Source: Siderastrea siderea (Eukaryota; Cnidaria; Anthozoa; Scleractinia; Rhizangiidae). From it: 64,000 nucleotides of DNA. Position 1 is the stretch's first letter. Each line of letters begins with the position of its first letter. Under the pieces are notes generated by a model, which had not been told where the DNA came from, made no database searches, and saw only the letters and a program-made list of their open reading frames with translations. Below are positions 41,597 to 53,201 of the stretch, in pieces. The translations under genes were made by a program, and so were the position numbers. The stretch spans positions 51,033,230 through 51,097,229 of the forward strand of contig OZ034968.1 in the NCBI GenBank assembly GCA_964030785.1, read 5' to 3'.

Positions 41597-44500
41597 CTTT
41601 TAGGAAATACAGTGTATAGTCATTTATTAAGAAATAAAGTATTATAATCGTTTACCACCTCACTGCACATTCAAACCTCACTTTACAGACACCTGCCTAC
41701 ATGTAGTATGGACATGTCACCATTACAGATGGCCGGTTCCCCAGTTCCCAGCAAAATTCCCTCATTTTTATGAAACCTCTATATTTTATATTTTTGTATA
41801 TTGTATTTAAAGCACTCTTGGTCTTGACAGGAAAGGGTGCTATACAAATCATCATCATTATAACTATTATTATTCACAACTTTACAGGTTGTTCAACAGA
41901 GCATTGGGCCACAAACTGTGGCCTAAGGTGCCCTGTACCTTCTAGTACTTTCCTCAGAATTTTGCCAATACCCAGTAAACATACCCGCTACAAGAGTTCC
42001 ATGTTGTAGGGCATTCCTAGCAATTTCAACATTCGCAAATCCTTTCGAGATTGTTCCGACATCCCGAAGGCTCGTATCTTGAGTGACCTAAACATTTTTC
42101 ATCCAGGGGGTTCGGGTTCAGCGCGACGGCCTTGATGTTGCCCAGTGAGCTTTCTTGTTTGATGCTTACAATGCAGTCATTACTGTAAATGGTTTGAACC
42201 CAGGAGTCATATCATAAATCAGTGACGTATGATCGTCCGGGTAAGTGTAGTCCTGAGAAGGACTGTTTGTGGTGACATTGACTGACGTTTCGACAACATG
42301 AGCGGAAGTCATCATCAGAGTCAAGTGAATTGTGAATCGTCGGTAGATGTTTTAGTCTCTGGTCGTTGTCCTGATCGGTCGACGAACACGCGACGTAACA
42401 AGGGGGTTAGTTTCTAAAGAAACTGTGGTGCTGTGTAACCCTTCGTCAGCCCTTCGTCAGAGCGATTCGCTCTGACGAAGGGCTAACGCTCGAAACGTCA
42501 GCTTTCAATCTCTTTACGGTGGCCAATTTACCTTATCAACTCAGTTGATAAATCCAAAATTTTGTGAACTCGCGATGTTATTGGTCGTTTGTCAGGTTAG
42601 CCGTGATGTTATTGGCCGTGAAGACTGTAAAACGTGATTGGTGCGTTTCGACCCGTCTTAGTCGGTTTGTCTATTGTTTGTCTGTCTTTTTGTTGTCGTC
42701 AATTAGTCGTTTGTAAGGTGTAGGTAGTTGTTGGCAACGATTCATTGTCGTCACTGGAACCTCTGTAAAATGGACAGTTCTAGCTCATAACGTAAAGCAC
42801 CTGAAAACTGGTGATAACTTAAACTAAATAATGACGACGTTCAGCTATGTTGCTGATTGTGGTAGAAGCAATATTCGTAAAACATTAGGACAATTCAGCT
42901 GTAAACAAGAGAGTTGGTTACTAAAGAAACTGTGGTGCTGCGTCGGTGGGGAAGTGAAACACAAAACTTTGGATTTATCAACTGAGTTGATAAGGTAGAT
43001 TGGCCACCGTAGAGCAATTGAACGCTGACGTTTCGAGTTTATCCCGTCGTCGATTCGCTCTGACGAAAGGCTAACGCTCGAAACGTCAGCTTTCAATTTC
43101 TCTACGGTGGCCAATCTACCTTATCAACTCAGTTGATAAATCCAAAGTTTTGCAATTCAACTGTAGTCTTCTTTTCAAACACCCTAGACGCATCCCATCT
43201 TGGGAAAGAAAACGGAACTTAAGTTGATCAGATTATATTATTAGCTGTATTCAGCAGCATTGTCACTTTCGGTATATATATATATATACAAGTCATACTG
43301 ACCTTTTAAACTCAGGATCATTGTGAGGTTTGAGAGCTACTCTTTGCTTCTCGGCCTGAAGAAATTGTGTCTGATTGGTTGCATTCTTTAGCTGTGTTGT
43401 CAAAGCTGATCAGGAAATACTTTATACAGTCATGCTTTCTTGGATCCAAGACTATTTAACCTTCAAAAAACTTCAGGGTTGTCATTAAAGAAATACTGAG
43501 TATCAATAAATATCGTTGCCGGCACATAGGCAAGGACATTTGGTAAAAGAAAATTTGTTCACCCCTGTACACAGGCAAATCAATTGTCAAAGAAAATTTG
43601 TCATATAACTGTTGTTCGCGTGCATGGGTTTTAAAGTCGGAAAGTTTTAAAGGGAAACTCAAATCTTGCTTTATCGTACTAGTATTCAGCCCATAGACGG
43701 TTCTGTCCTTTTGTACAGGAAAATAGGATACTGGTTTGTATTAATTTTATTTTCGCGACATTAATTTTTTTCGCGTCATCATTTCGCGAAAAATTTGATG
43801 TCTCGAAAATTCCCTGTAACAAGTTATTAAGGCCCAGTTCAGACGCCGTACCTCTCATGTGCCGTACCAAGTAGTACGTAGTTTTTTGGCAGTTGTACGG
43901 TTTCCAAATTAGTTTTTTCGACAGATTTCAATTAGGCAAGCCAAAATCTTAGGGTACGGCAAAGCTTGCCGCTTAATACAACCTAGGAGCGAAAATGTGT
44001 TTGGTACGGCACATGAGAGGTACGGCGTCTGAACTGGGCCTAAGGCGGATTCCGTTCAACGTTCGAGCATTAAGTGCAAAAAATATTTACTAAAAAACTA
44101 CTCGTAGCACGGTAACATTTTCAATGCTATTTGAAACATCTCACTCTAGAGTCACTTGCCCAAGTGACCCCGCGATGAAATTCTCAAACATTCTCAAGAA
44201 AATTAATCTCAAATCTCGCAAAAGTGTGCTTAAAACGGGCGCCATTTTGTTTTAAACTGACATGAAGCGTCTTTTTAATTGAAATATGGATAACTTCAAT
44301 TTCTCTCGCGGGGTCAGCTTGGGAGCAAAAGCAGGGTTCTATCGTTTGGGGGAGAAGTCCCGAGTGGCTGAAGGCCACAAGCTTCGTAGGGGGGTCTGGG
44401 GGCATGCCCCCCCCCCCCGGAAATTTTTTGAAATGAAATGAATTTGTGCTGAGATGCAATCTGGTGCATTTTGAGACACCTTTTTGAGATAATGCTACTA

Positions 44501-47500
44501 TGGTATTTTATTCTATTTTATTTTATTTTTTAGTGGTGATCACGTTCTGACTTATATAGTTACTCATATGCTGTAATGATAACAATATTTTTTGGGGGGA
44601 AGCTGGGCATTTTGGGGGGGGGGGGAAGCTTCTACCCCTCAAATACCCTAGATAGAACCCTGAAAAGTAACGATAAGTTCTCCGACTTCTTCTTATCTGT
44701 TGTCAAAATGTGACAGTGCTGCAAGTATTTTTTTGGTAACTTAATTTTTGCACTTACTCCTCGAACGTTGAGCGGAAATCGTCTTAACAACCAAATTTGT
44801 TGAGCCTATACAAAAAAAGCCCCATGCTTTGAACTGTCTGTGTAACGTACCTGTGAGTTTACACTCAATTTGACTGTTATTTAATGATAATTCATTAATT
44901 TCTTTCAACTGATTTGTCATTTGCTCTTGGGTTTGCTTCACTCGTGCCATGTCTGCTGAGGAAATAAGAATTTTAACATAATTAAAGCATAGTTAATGTT
45001 TTGACAAACTGATATTCTGGCCAAATACGTTCCTTTACTGTAATTTTCAATTTATAACTCATCCAACAGTAATGCTGATTATTATCTTTGGCGTCAAATT
45101 TCTCAGGGCCACCGTACAACATGCTGTTCAACAGATTAAAGGGGCTATGTCATGGGTATTTGTACGCTTTTGGTTAAAAGCGACTAAGCACCTTTTTCTG
45201 TTGCATGAAATGCTGCTAGTATACCAAACGGTACCAAAAGGAGGATATTAAGTGGACAAACCTTAATATGTTTTTAGCGATTTTTTGAAGACACAAGAGG
45301 AGAACTTGAAAAAATTCGCCCCATGTTTTCAAGTTGCAATTCAGTTCCATCCTGGTTATCCTTTGCAAAAGACACTTAACTATAGTTCAGAAAACTTTAC
45401 AGCAAATTAATTTGAACCATAATTTTTGGGTATCTTTTGATTCCAATCGTCTTTCAGCTTTTTAAAATTACTGTAATACTTAAAGTAGATGACGTTGTCC
45501 CAGCGTTGTTGAACGGAAAGGAGCCAGGCTGACATGTTTTCTTACCTACCTTGTTTTATTCTCTTTTCTTGTTTGCTGAGTTCCTTCATCTGTTTTGTGG
45601 CTTCTGTCATTCTTTTCTCTTTCCCTCTCCCGCAAAAATCAAATAGGGCCATGAATTTAACAACATCTTTGGTAAATTCCTCTCTATATCAAACAAATTC
45701 AAATAAAAATTAAAGAAAACGCCTCTTAACAGACTATCCAGACTACCTTTACCTGACAATTTACAGGGGCACTCAGTGGTTCTCTTCCTGGCGTTATTTG
45801 TTCCAGCTGGTTGGCAGATCAGTTATTTTTCTATAGTTGTAGTATTAAGTCGGTTGCTAAGTTATAAAGACATACGTATGTTGTTTCTAAACGAATAAGG
45901 ACTGTTATTATTCTCCTGCTGGGAAACAATTACTGTGTAACGTTTTTTCTTGGAAAATTGATCTTGTTGGAACTCTATTGAGCCTTGCTACGATGACCTC
46001 TGAATCAATATTCACCAGAACCAGATAAGGTGCTAATAAACAGCGCAGTAGTTGAAACCTTCAAATTTCCAACATCATTACCGAAAATTATTTTATCTTG
46101 TTTTATATGTTTATAGCTTGTACTTACTTATCAGAGTCAATTGCCTCTTCAATCATTTCCTACAAAAAAGTATGAATTTCACTGATTAATTAATCAACGA
46201 TTAAAAGAAATGTAGTAATTTAAAAGTTGTTTAGCTACCACTTTGCGCGCATATAATGTTTTCACCAGGGCGGGTTTTCACTTTTCTGCAGCGCGAACGT
46301 TGTGGTAGCTGGTTTCGCTGTTTACCCGTCATGCTCCTGAAACGGTTGAGGAAGTTTGCAGATCTTCCGGTTCTTTTATGATTGTTTATACCTCCTCCGT
46401 AGCCTGTTAAAATTGATTTCATGCGCAAATTTCCATAATAAGCGATAGGCGAATCGTTACGGTCGAACCATGATTTGTTTAATTCGTCTGACGTTTAATG
46501 CGTCTGCCTTATTTCCCGTATTTATACTAGACGTCTCAGACGTCTTAAATGTCTTAGACGTCTTAGACGTTCTCTAGTATAAATACGGCCAGTCAGGTAA
46601 CCGGTTTGTGCACTGAATTCCAAGCCTTCAAATATGGCAAAGTTTACTTAACGTTTCACAAGAAGACAAGTGTGTCAAGTGTGTTGTAAGGTTATTATGT
46701 TTGACAGAAATGTATTATGACAAACTTCAGTTTAGTTTCTGTCAGTGAAGTTTACAACATTCACAAGAATTCTCGAGTAAAATAAATTAATTCATTTTAA
46801 ATAAAAGTTGGTCTCAGCTGCAGCAATTTTGAGGGCCTAGATGGGGTTTACTGTTAGGTGTAATGGGCCATATATTTTTTACTGTTAAGTGTTATACAGT
46901 CCGGAATTTTTACCGTTAACTGTTATATTTGAAATTACAGGTACGTGTTACAACACATTCTAGATACTAAATGAAACAAGAAAAATGGATAACTGAAACT
47001 ACAGAAGTGACGCCACTGATGAAATTCCCATTAACATGTGAAAAAAGGCCATTTTTTCGATCTTTCTGTAAGTTTTTATTCATTTATTTATTTTAACTGT
47101 TACAGCGAAATTTTTACTGTTAGCTGTTGTTAGCTGTTATGCCGACCCTCCTATCTAGGCTTTCACTTTTGAATGTTTGGCCACGTTGTTTCCTTTTTCA
47201 AAATCCGTATTTGTGGCAAACAGAGCTTATAATTGGGAAATTATTTTATTATCTTTGGTACATATGTGAAAAAACTCCTTAATAGGTAAAGCTCAAAACA
47301 AACTTGACGTTAAAAAATGAAGACGTAGCTCTACATTTTTTACTCAGTAAATTGCCTCAAAACACCCTCAAAAAATTGCCTCAAAACACGTTGCATTTCT
47401 TCCCCTCTGTAGGCTTGAATGTACAAGGGTCAATCAGAATACACGATCTCTCCGGCAGATGCAAAACAAAATGACTACGTTTTACAGCAGCTTCGGCGCC

Positions 47501-48675
47501 AAAACGAGATTTGCACTTGACCGTGCTAGTGGAATGTCCAATAACGGTACTATTAAACCAACTTGCGTTGGTAAACTCTATATTATTTTCCTACTCCTTA
47601 GTTAGTCATCAGTGAATCGTTACAGCCTCGTGCTGAATCTGTCATTTGTTAGTTTAAGCTTGACACTAGTGTCGTATTGTATCCGTTCAGTCCGGGGTTG
47701 CCGGGTGGTTTTCAGGGGCACCCAACGAGAAAATTTTAGCGAAATACTTGAAATATCATTTTCTACTTTCTTAGATTGTTTCAGAGCTTTTTAAAGGCAT
47801 ATTTGTGTAAGCTAATACAGATTGATCTGTTCGGATTTTCTAGCTGAAAATTTAGGCCGCAGAAAATTTTAGGAAAGAAAATCCTAGCCGCCGAATTTCC
47901 GAGCTGCTGATGGCTCTCCGAAAATGCTAGCTGACCTTACTTTGGACTCTAAACGACATATTTGTCCCTCCGAAAACAATAGGAACTAACAAGTCATCTT
48001 TTTGCGAAAGTCGGACGTGATATTTCGCCACAGAAATCTCTAGCTTTCACTGCAATTTAATCAGAAAATCTCAGGCGAATTTAGTCCTTCCGAACAGATA
48101 TTCCCCGAAGCGAACCGTTGGGTGCCCCTGGGTTTTGACTAGGTTCACGAAACTTTAAGCTTAAAGCAGTTGTAGGTCAAGGTTAAGCTTACCTTTTGTT
48201 GCAGAAGGTTCTCCTTTCTTGCTGAAAGCTCTGTTTTCTTTTGAGTTAAAACATCTTCTCGAATCATAAACCATTTGAGGTTTAGCTCTTCTTCGGCCAA
48301 ACGTTGATTCTTAAGAACCAACAATCCTTGTAACGACTTCAGTTCATCTGTGAAGTCTTCATATTTCACTTGATAATCCTGAATTTCATTGTTCACTATC
48401 ATATAAACAACAAATATAAGCACTCAAGCTTGGGGTCTTATTAAGCTCAAATTTATCAGAGTTCACATTTTTGCATGATTAGACTCGGCACATGAAAATT
48501 TCAAAATTTGAAACAGGCCTAATTAAGCTTAAGTTTAATGCTTAAAATCGAAAAATATTCAAATATTTTGATTTAAGCTTAGTGGAACTAAACCTTCACG
48601 AAGTTTGGAGAAGCGTTCGCGTATTCTTTCTTCTGACTGTATTATCTGTTCAAATAAATCGTTGAGAATACTCAT
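41371..48675 (-). CDS. CCDC172: Coiled-coil protein, best fit CCDC172
   Basis: Seven minus-strand exons join without a frame break: 48594-48675, 48193-48395, 46128-46159 (32 nt), 45550-45683, 44851-44955, 43303-43405 and 41371-41596, giving about 295 residues. The product is almost entirely a charged coiled coil. It starts MSILNDLFEQIIQSEERIRE. Near the C-terminus it reads NDPEFKRLADELEAMKDNSM then EGICEALTDELKEL. From memory human CCDC172 has the same framework at both ends (MSLESLFQHII; a KELE...DDMESVYEAL block) and about 258 residues. CCDC172 is a testis coiled-coil protein reported to bind tektin, so a sperm-flagellum or ciliary role is inferred. The last exon might instead splice at 41431 (GTAAAA). 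Confidence 0.78.
42278..42324 (-). ncRNA. Hammerhead-ribozyme-like motif
   Basis: On minus: stem I strand TTGACT, core CTGATGA, T, a GAC/GTC stem II with a long loop, core GAAAC, cleavage-type GTC, then AGTCAA, which pairs perfectly with the first TTGACT (6 bp). Stem III would be the minimal ACGT, as in dimeric type I hammerheads of Penelope-like elements. The extra T between CTGATGA and stem II departs from the consensus. Activity is unknown. Confidence 0.5.
42411..42555 (+). repeat. Penelope-associated repeat with hammerhead-like motif, copy 2
   Basis: The segment contains TCTAAAGAAACTGTGGTGCTG and, at 42472-42499 plus, CTGACGA, a GGGC-TAAC-GCTC hairpin and GAAACGTC, followed by ACCTTATCAACTCAGTTGAT. 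Its order is shared with the repeats at 4757 and 42905-43150. It lies in a CCDC172 intron. Confidence 0.55.
42905..43150. repeat. Head-to-head pair of the hammerhead-containing repeat
   Basis: Two copies meet tail to tail near 43050. The left reads TTGGATTTATCAACTGAG...ACGTTTCGAG and the right is the inverse, ending ATCAACTCAGTTGATAAATC. The right copy keeps CTGACGA...GAAACGTC at 43060-43087 plus; the left copy's core is mutated. Confidence 0.65.
43274..43290. repeat. TA dinucleotide run
   Basis: Eight TA units just downstream of CCDC172 exon 6. Confidence 0.85.
43303..43405 (-). CDS. CCDC172: CCDC172 exon 6
   Basis: Encodes LTTQLKNATNQTQFLQAEKQ and RVALKPHNDPEFK. It starts after one base of a codon and ends two bases in, matching its neighbours. 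Confidence 0.75.
43831..44040. mobile_element. PIF/Harbinger-type MITE
   Basis: 210 bp with inverted ends GGCCCAGTTCAGACGCCGTA, followed by CCTCTCATGTGCCGTACC, exactly repeated in reverse at 44003-44040. TAA stands on both sides, the 3-bp duplication typical of PIF/Harbinger elements. It is noncoding and lies in a CCDC172 intron. Confidence 0.85.
44851..44955 (-). CDS. CCDC172: CCDC172 exon 5
   Basis: Encodes ARVKQTQEQMTNQLKEINEL and SLNNSQIECKLT. The acceptor could also be three bases in (44952); both keep frame. Confidence 0.75.
45550..45683 (-). CDS. CCDC172: CCDC172 exon 4
   Basis: Encodes EEFTKDVVKFMALFDFCGRG and KEKRMTEATKQMKELSKQEK. The donor is GTAGGT. Confidence 0.75.
46128..46159 (-). 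CDS. CCDC172: CCDC172 exon 3 (32-nt microexon)
   Basis: Encodes EMIEEAIDSD and two bases of the next codon. It has a strong TTTTTTGTAG acceptor and GTAAGT donor, and is required to keep frame between its neighbours. Confidence 0.7.
46516..46588. repeat. 73-bp palindrome with AGACGTC units
   Basis: CCGTATTTATACTAG is inverted as CTAGTATAAATACGG around six degenerate AGACGTCT or TTAGACGT units. It could be a miniature element or a hairpin. Confidence 0.7.
48193..48395 (-). CDS. CCDC172: CCDC172 exon 2
   Basis: Encodes NNEIQDYQVKYEDFTDELKS, LQGLLVLKNQRLAEEELNLK and KKTELSARKENLLQQK, a continuous coiled coil. Confidence 0.77.
48594..48675 (-). CDS. CCDC172: CCDC172 exon 1 (start codon)
   Basis: Encodes MSILNDLFEQIIQSEERIRE and RFSKLRE. 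The donor GTTTAG follows; one G carries over to the GTG codon of exon 2. Confidence 0.72.
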
Positions 48676-48782
48676 CTTTAAGAAAATCCATAGGACTCAA
48701 GCTCAAGTCTAGAACTCTAAAATTAATAAAAACCTTCGGGGCAGTTTCGTCTTTCCGTCAACTGGGGTAAAAAAATTGGTCA

Positions 48783-49010
48783 ATGGAGATGGCGGCGGCA
48801 CCACATTTGCGCGGGAATCCGCGATATCAAATCGGCACCTGCAAGCGAAGAACCACAGGAGACCCATCTGGACCGTTCGCACAGTTCTTTTCCAGGTTGG
48901 CCCCTGGACAAAAAAGGAAGACCGGGAAAAGGGAAGGGAGTCAAGGTGAAGAAAAAGGTTTTGGGTATTGCATCTGCGGAAGATGTTTTTTCTTTCGTTT
49001 CAAGTCTTAG
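48783..49010 (+). CDS. Possible divergent small ORF or first exon
   Basis: ATG at 48783 opens a 75-codon frame (MEMAAAPHLRGNPRYQIGTC and a basic tail, KKG-rich), 107 bp from the CCDC172 start and pointing away from it. GAGATGGCGGCGG at its start is YY1-like, as often seen at animal promoters. A donor-like CCAG/GTTGGC is at 48895. I recognise no family, and it may be noncoding promoter sequence. Confidence 0.25.
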   Translation: MEMAAAPHLRGNPRYQIGTCKRRTTGDPSGPFAQFFSRLAPGQKRKTGKREGSQGEEKGFGYCICGRCFFFRFKS

Positions 49011-49469
49011 GGTAGTAGCAGTAGCAATAGCAGGAGCACCCAAGAGAAAAGAGTGCGGGAACGAGATAGAGACGGAACCAGCTCTAAGGGGAGCGTGTGG
49101 AAAGCAAAACTTTCAGAACCCCATTTCCTTAAGAATGCAGAGTAAAGGGGAGGAGGGAAGAAAAAATGGAGAGGACCCAACCCAATCTAACCCCTTATTT
49201 TTCCCCTTCGGGAAATTCCACTCTCCAGCTTCTGTTTTTTTTACCATCTGCAGACAAAAATGGGCCATCAGAAGAAATCCTTAAGCCCATTACTTTCCAA
49301 GTAATCACTGCCAGTTAATTCTGCACATGATTTGACCCTGTTGCATACTGAACGCTTGATGTGAATAATCAATCAATGAGTAATCCATGAGTAATTCAAA
49401 CTCAGATTATATGCATAATACCAATGCACAAGGATGTAATCAATGACTTCAATGAATAATCAGTGGGCC

Positions 49470-49760
49470 TAGCCTGAGAAAACAGCCAACATTTCGCGAG
49501 GTCGCCACTTGAGCCCTCGCAAAACGACGTCTGAGTAACGAGCACAGAAATTCCATACTGATGACGTGCACTACCCAGATCTTGGTAGTACTTCTGATTG
49601 GTTGTGCTGCGAGGGAATTTTCTTTCAACCAATCAGAAGCACTACCAAGATCTGGGTAGTGCATGTCATCAGTACGGAATTTCTGCGCTCGTTACTCAGA
49701 CGACGTTTTGCAAGGGCTCAAGTGGCAACCTCACTAAACGTCGGCTGTTTTCTCAGGCTA
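49470..49760. mobile_element. AGCCTGA fold-back MITE, complete copy 3
   Basis: A 291-bp fold-back element: TAGCCTGAGAAAACAGCC to GGCTGTTTTCTCAGGCTA. Perfect 9-bp direct repeats CAGTGGGCC flank it (49461 and 49761). Its arms match those of the copies at 5383 and 10054. Confidence 0.88.
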
Positions 49761-52165
49761 CAGTGGGCCAAGAATTTTGTTTTGGTTCAGGAATAATAAT
49801 TATTCGATCACAGCTGATGGTTGTTCGCTATCCACTGATGACTCATAGATGTCATTGATTAGTTACATCTGGTAATTGACGACAGGAAGTAACAATGTCA
49901 TTACTGAGTAATCAAATTAAAATTAAAATCCCATGTTTGATTATTCATTGAATAGTCACTGATTATTGCCAACACTCAATGAAACAATCGATTACTTGAA
50001 ATTATTGACTATCCATTGAAAACTCACTGATATGATACTGATACATTGATATTACATCGCAACACAACACAACCAAACATGACACAACATACCTTGGAAT
50101 TATCTATATAAAGGGTGGAATTTCTGCTACTACAGTTTGACAGCAAAAAAAGATATATATACATGTTCTTCCTTTTAATTCATTCCATCAACTAACATGA
50201 TCATCTGGTTTGTCCAATGCACTATCACATCTGGCATGCAGTCCCAGAGGATCATTGCATGTGTGATTTTCCATCCAAGGAGAATTTACTTCTAAGTAAA
50301 TCAATATTCATCTAGTGCTACCTCAAAGGCAATGCTTACAGGTAACGATTCTTCATTCTTAAATTAAATTGACAAACCAGAATTTTTTTAATATCAGGCC
50401 ATCACTTTCAAAACGTGCTGAATTTAATTAATAGTAATAATGATAATACCAGCTAGATGCCAGCACAACCAGCATTCCAATATCACTGCCTAAAGAGGCC
50501 ATGCTAGGGTACATTCCAACAAGTGACATGCACAAAAAGTAATGACAGCACTTCAAATGGAATTGTGACCACTGCACTGGAAAAATTATAGCAACAGCAA
50601 CACCAGGCCAGGCCTTTTAAATGAGCTATAGAAAGCATTTTGAAATGAAGACAAACGACACAGGAGCTCATTCTCCTTTCCTGGCAGGGCCTCTTAGAAA
50701 TTTGTTGAGGCAACTGACTACACTTAAGGCCATTGTAAACATCCTGCTACTGCTGTGCTAAGCTGGCTTGACTGTAGCACGATTTGGTTTCACATGTCGA
50801 ATTTAATTCAGTCGAATAAAACAGGTGTTGCCGAAAACAAAACACTGACCAGAGGTCATAGGAATAAATCCAAATAAATGTATTCTAATGTATTTATAAT
50901 TTATAAATTGAGTTCGGCGTGGCAGTAGCACCATGTTTGAAACAGGCCTTAATTACAAGTGTCCAATAATTCTGAAGTATTTAAAGTGCATGGTAGCCAT
51001 TCTCGAACTTTATGTCTACTCAAAAAACACTAAAATTGATCACATGAAAAAGGTGCAAATACCCGGCCTTAATTGATTATACACTTAATTTAAGTGATCT
51101 CATTTTATAATAACTGTTTTCTCTTTATTAAATGGCTTTTTAAAGAAGATATACCAAACCCACGGAAAAGTGTTTCATCAGGAATGTAACACCTTGCATT
51201 GCTTTTCTCTAAGTTCTGAGTGTAATGGGTATCCTGGATGAAACACACTCTCTAGTGTTTGATCTGCATAACTTCCAAAACTAGGCTAAATCTCTGTCAA
51301 AACCAAATAAGACTGCTAAAAATGATCACTATACCACATTTCCTCAAGTAAGCCTCATCCATCAGTGATGGTTCAAAACAAAAACCAAACAAAAAACCAG
51401 TGGCCCATCTTATGACCAAAAACCAAAAGACAATACTTGGGAGAAATGTTCCCCCCCCCCCCCCCAACAAGTTAGATCCTGTAATTGAAGGGTTTAATGC
51501 AAAAGGGACTTATATTGCTACTTTGCTCAGGAACTCCAGAGTGAAGATTGTCTGTAGACGGCAAAATTGCCGGCTGCCGGCACATTTTGACAGGGCTGGG
51601 CTAGTACAAATACAACATGCATGGCCATTTATACAGCAAGCTTGTTGTCAATTTTGCTTTCAGGTGAAAAAATATAAGCAAACCTGAGTGCTAAGAACAC
51701 AAAACCTGCATGCAAAAACTTGGAGGACATTAAACTCTTCAATTTTGTAATAACTTTCAAATAAAACCACATTAGTACATACACCTGTTTATTGTGGCTG
51801 ACAAAAATTACTATAGACAATGTTGCAGTTTTAGACAGGGTAGAAAATGCCCAGTAATTACCTTTTACAGTGGGACCTTGATTTAACGAAGTGCCAAAGG
51901 ACTGGGGAAATTGGTCTATCACAATTTCTAACATGTTCCTAACCTGGAAAATGTGCACGGACTCTAAATAGTTTTTCTTCGTGGCTATTTTGGCTATATA
52001 ACTACCATAAAAGCAGACAGAAAAATAAGCTTTCATTTAAACAGAGGTTGCAAAAGCAAGACTACAAGATCAACAAATCAACAACAACAACAAAACGCTG
52101 GGCACTCCAGAACCAGCCATCGAATCCTCATTTTTTCAATGAAAAAGATTCTTCTTGGTATCATT

Positions 52166-52484
52166 CAAGGTTGCCACCCATGAGGATTAAAGAAATTGCC
52201 TGACTTTTCACTGACCACAAAACCAATTTTCACTGGCCATGTAGATGAATCCTTTGGCAGTAAAGCCACAAAAAAGTTGATTCAAAAATACTTTTTGACA
52301 CAACATTACCTTGACAACAAGAAAACATTTTTTCAAACCCAGTGGCAAGTAAAAAATTTCCCTGACTTTTCACTGACCTGAGGTAGAATTAAGAATTTCC
52401 CTGACTTGATGCAAAGTTCCCTGACAATACCAAGACCTTGAAAAAATTATGTTTTCCCAACTTTTCCCTGACCATGGCAACCCT
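52166..52484. repeat. Repeat rich in TTTCCCTGACTTTTCACTGA
   Basis: The unit TTCCCTGACTTTTCACTGAC or a variant appears several times between imperfect inverted ends GGTTGCCA and TGGCAACC. It is probably a MITE fragment. Confidence 0.45.
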
Positions 52485-53201
52485 GATTATTAAAAAAAAA
52501 ACATGCAGTGGGGAAAGGGCTAAATGAACGTCGTTTAGATGATTGGAATTGTAGGCTAAACCTCCATTTAGAACATGACTTTCTTGACCTTATTATAGTA
52601 CACGATACAGCATAACAGACCATTCTCTAGGCGGCTGCAAAGACAGCACCGCAAAAAAGATAAACAAAAGGTCAGTGGCATCCTGCAATGGCATCCTACT
52701 ATTCTACTATTTGTTAGGATTCTGGAACCAGCTTGTCGACAGTAGAGCACAAATCGTATGAAGCCTTTCTCAATTCAGGGTTTGTACTTTTTCTCAGAAA
52801 TAATTTTCCTGAACTATTGCAGGTGTTTTCAAGAAATCATGCAGATTTTCCAGGGCAAAAAATAACTCAAAAATAGTGCACAATATGTAAGCTAAGGCTC
52901 TAACATTCCCACAAAAAAATTGAATTATTTGACATGTACCTAATTTTAATCACTTGACAATGTGTGCATGTACATGTATTTACAGATGTCCAGGAATTGT
53001 AGAACTTCCCAGGACCTGCAACATAAATTTTCCACGTCTTTCCAGTCATGGAAAATGCCACAACAAATTGCAAGACTTTCCAAGATTTTCAGCACCTGTA
53101 CCAACCCTGTGAATAACATAGTGCATGAATAATATAGTGCAAACCCAGTTACAATATACTATTTCCATTCAAACTTGGTCTGTTGTTTGTTCCCAGGAGT
53201 A

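Larger units (their letters stand above)
49011..53200. other. Intergenic region between CCDC172 and the SH2-C1 gene
   Basis: I found no gene here. It holds the complete fold-back MITE at 49470, a poly-C tract (about 51450), and two repeat units with ends like TCAAGGTTGCCA/TGGCAACCCTGA (about 52166-52484) and CAGGGTTTGTAC/GTACCAACCCTG (about 52779-53110). The 135-codon minus frame at 51629-52036 has no protein-like composition. Confidence 0.55.

Noticed and set aside
44184..44459. 91-codon minus frame with GGGGMPPDPPTK
   Set aside because: It runs through a poly-C tract in low-complexity intron sequence and has no conserved pattern.
51629..52036. 135-codon minus-strand open frame between CCDC172 and the SH2-C1 gene
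   Set aside because: There is no domain, composition looks like translated AT-rich repeat, and part lies in a dispersed repeat.
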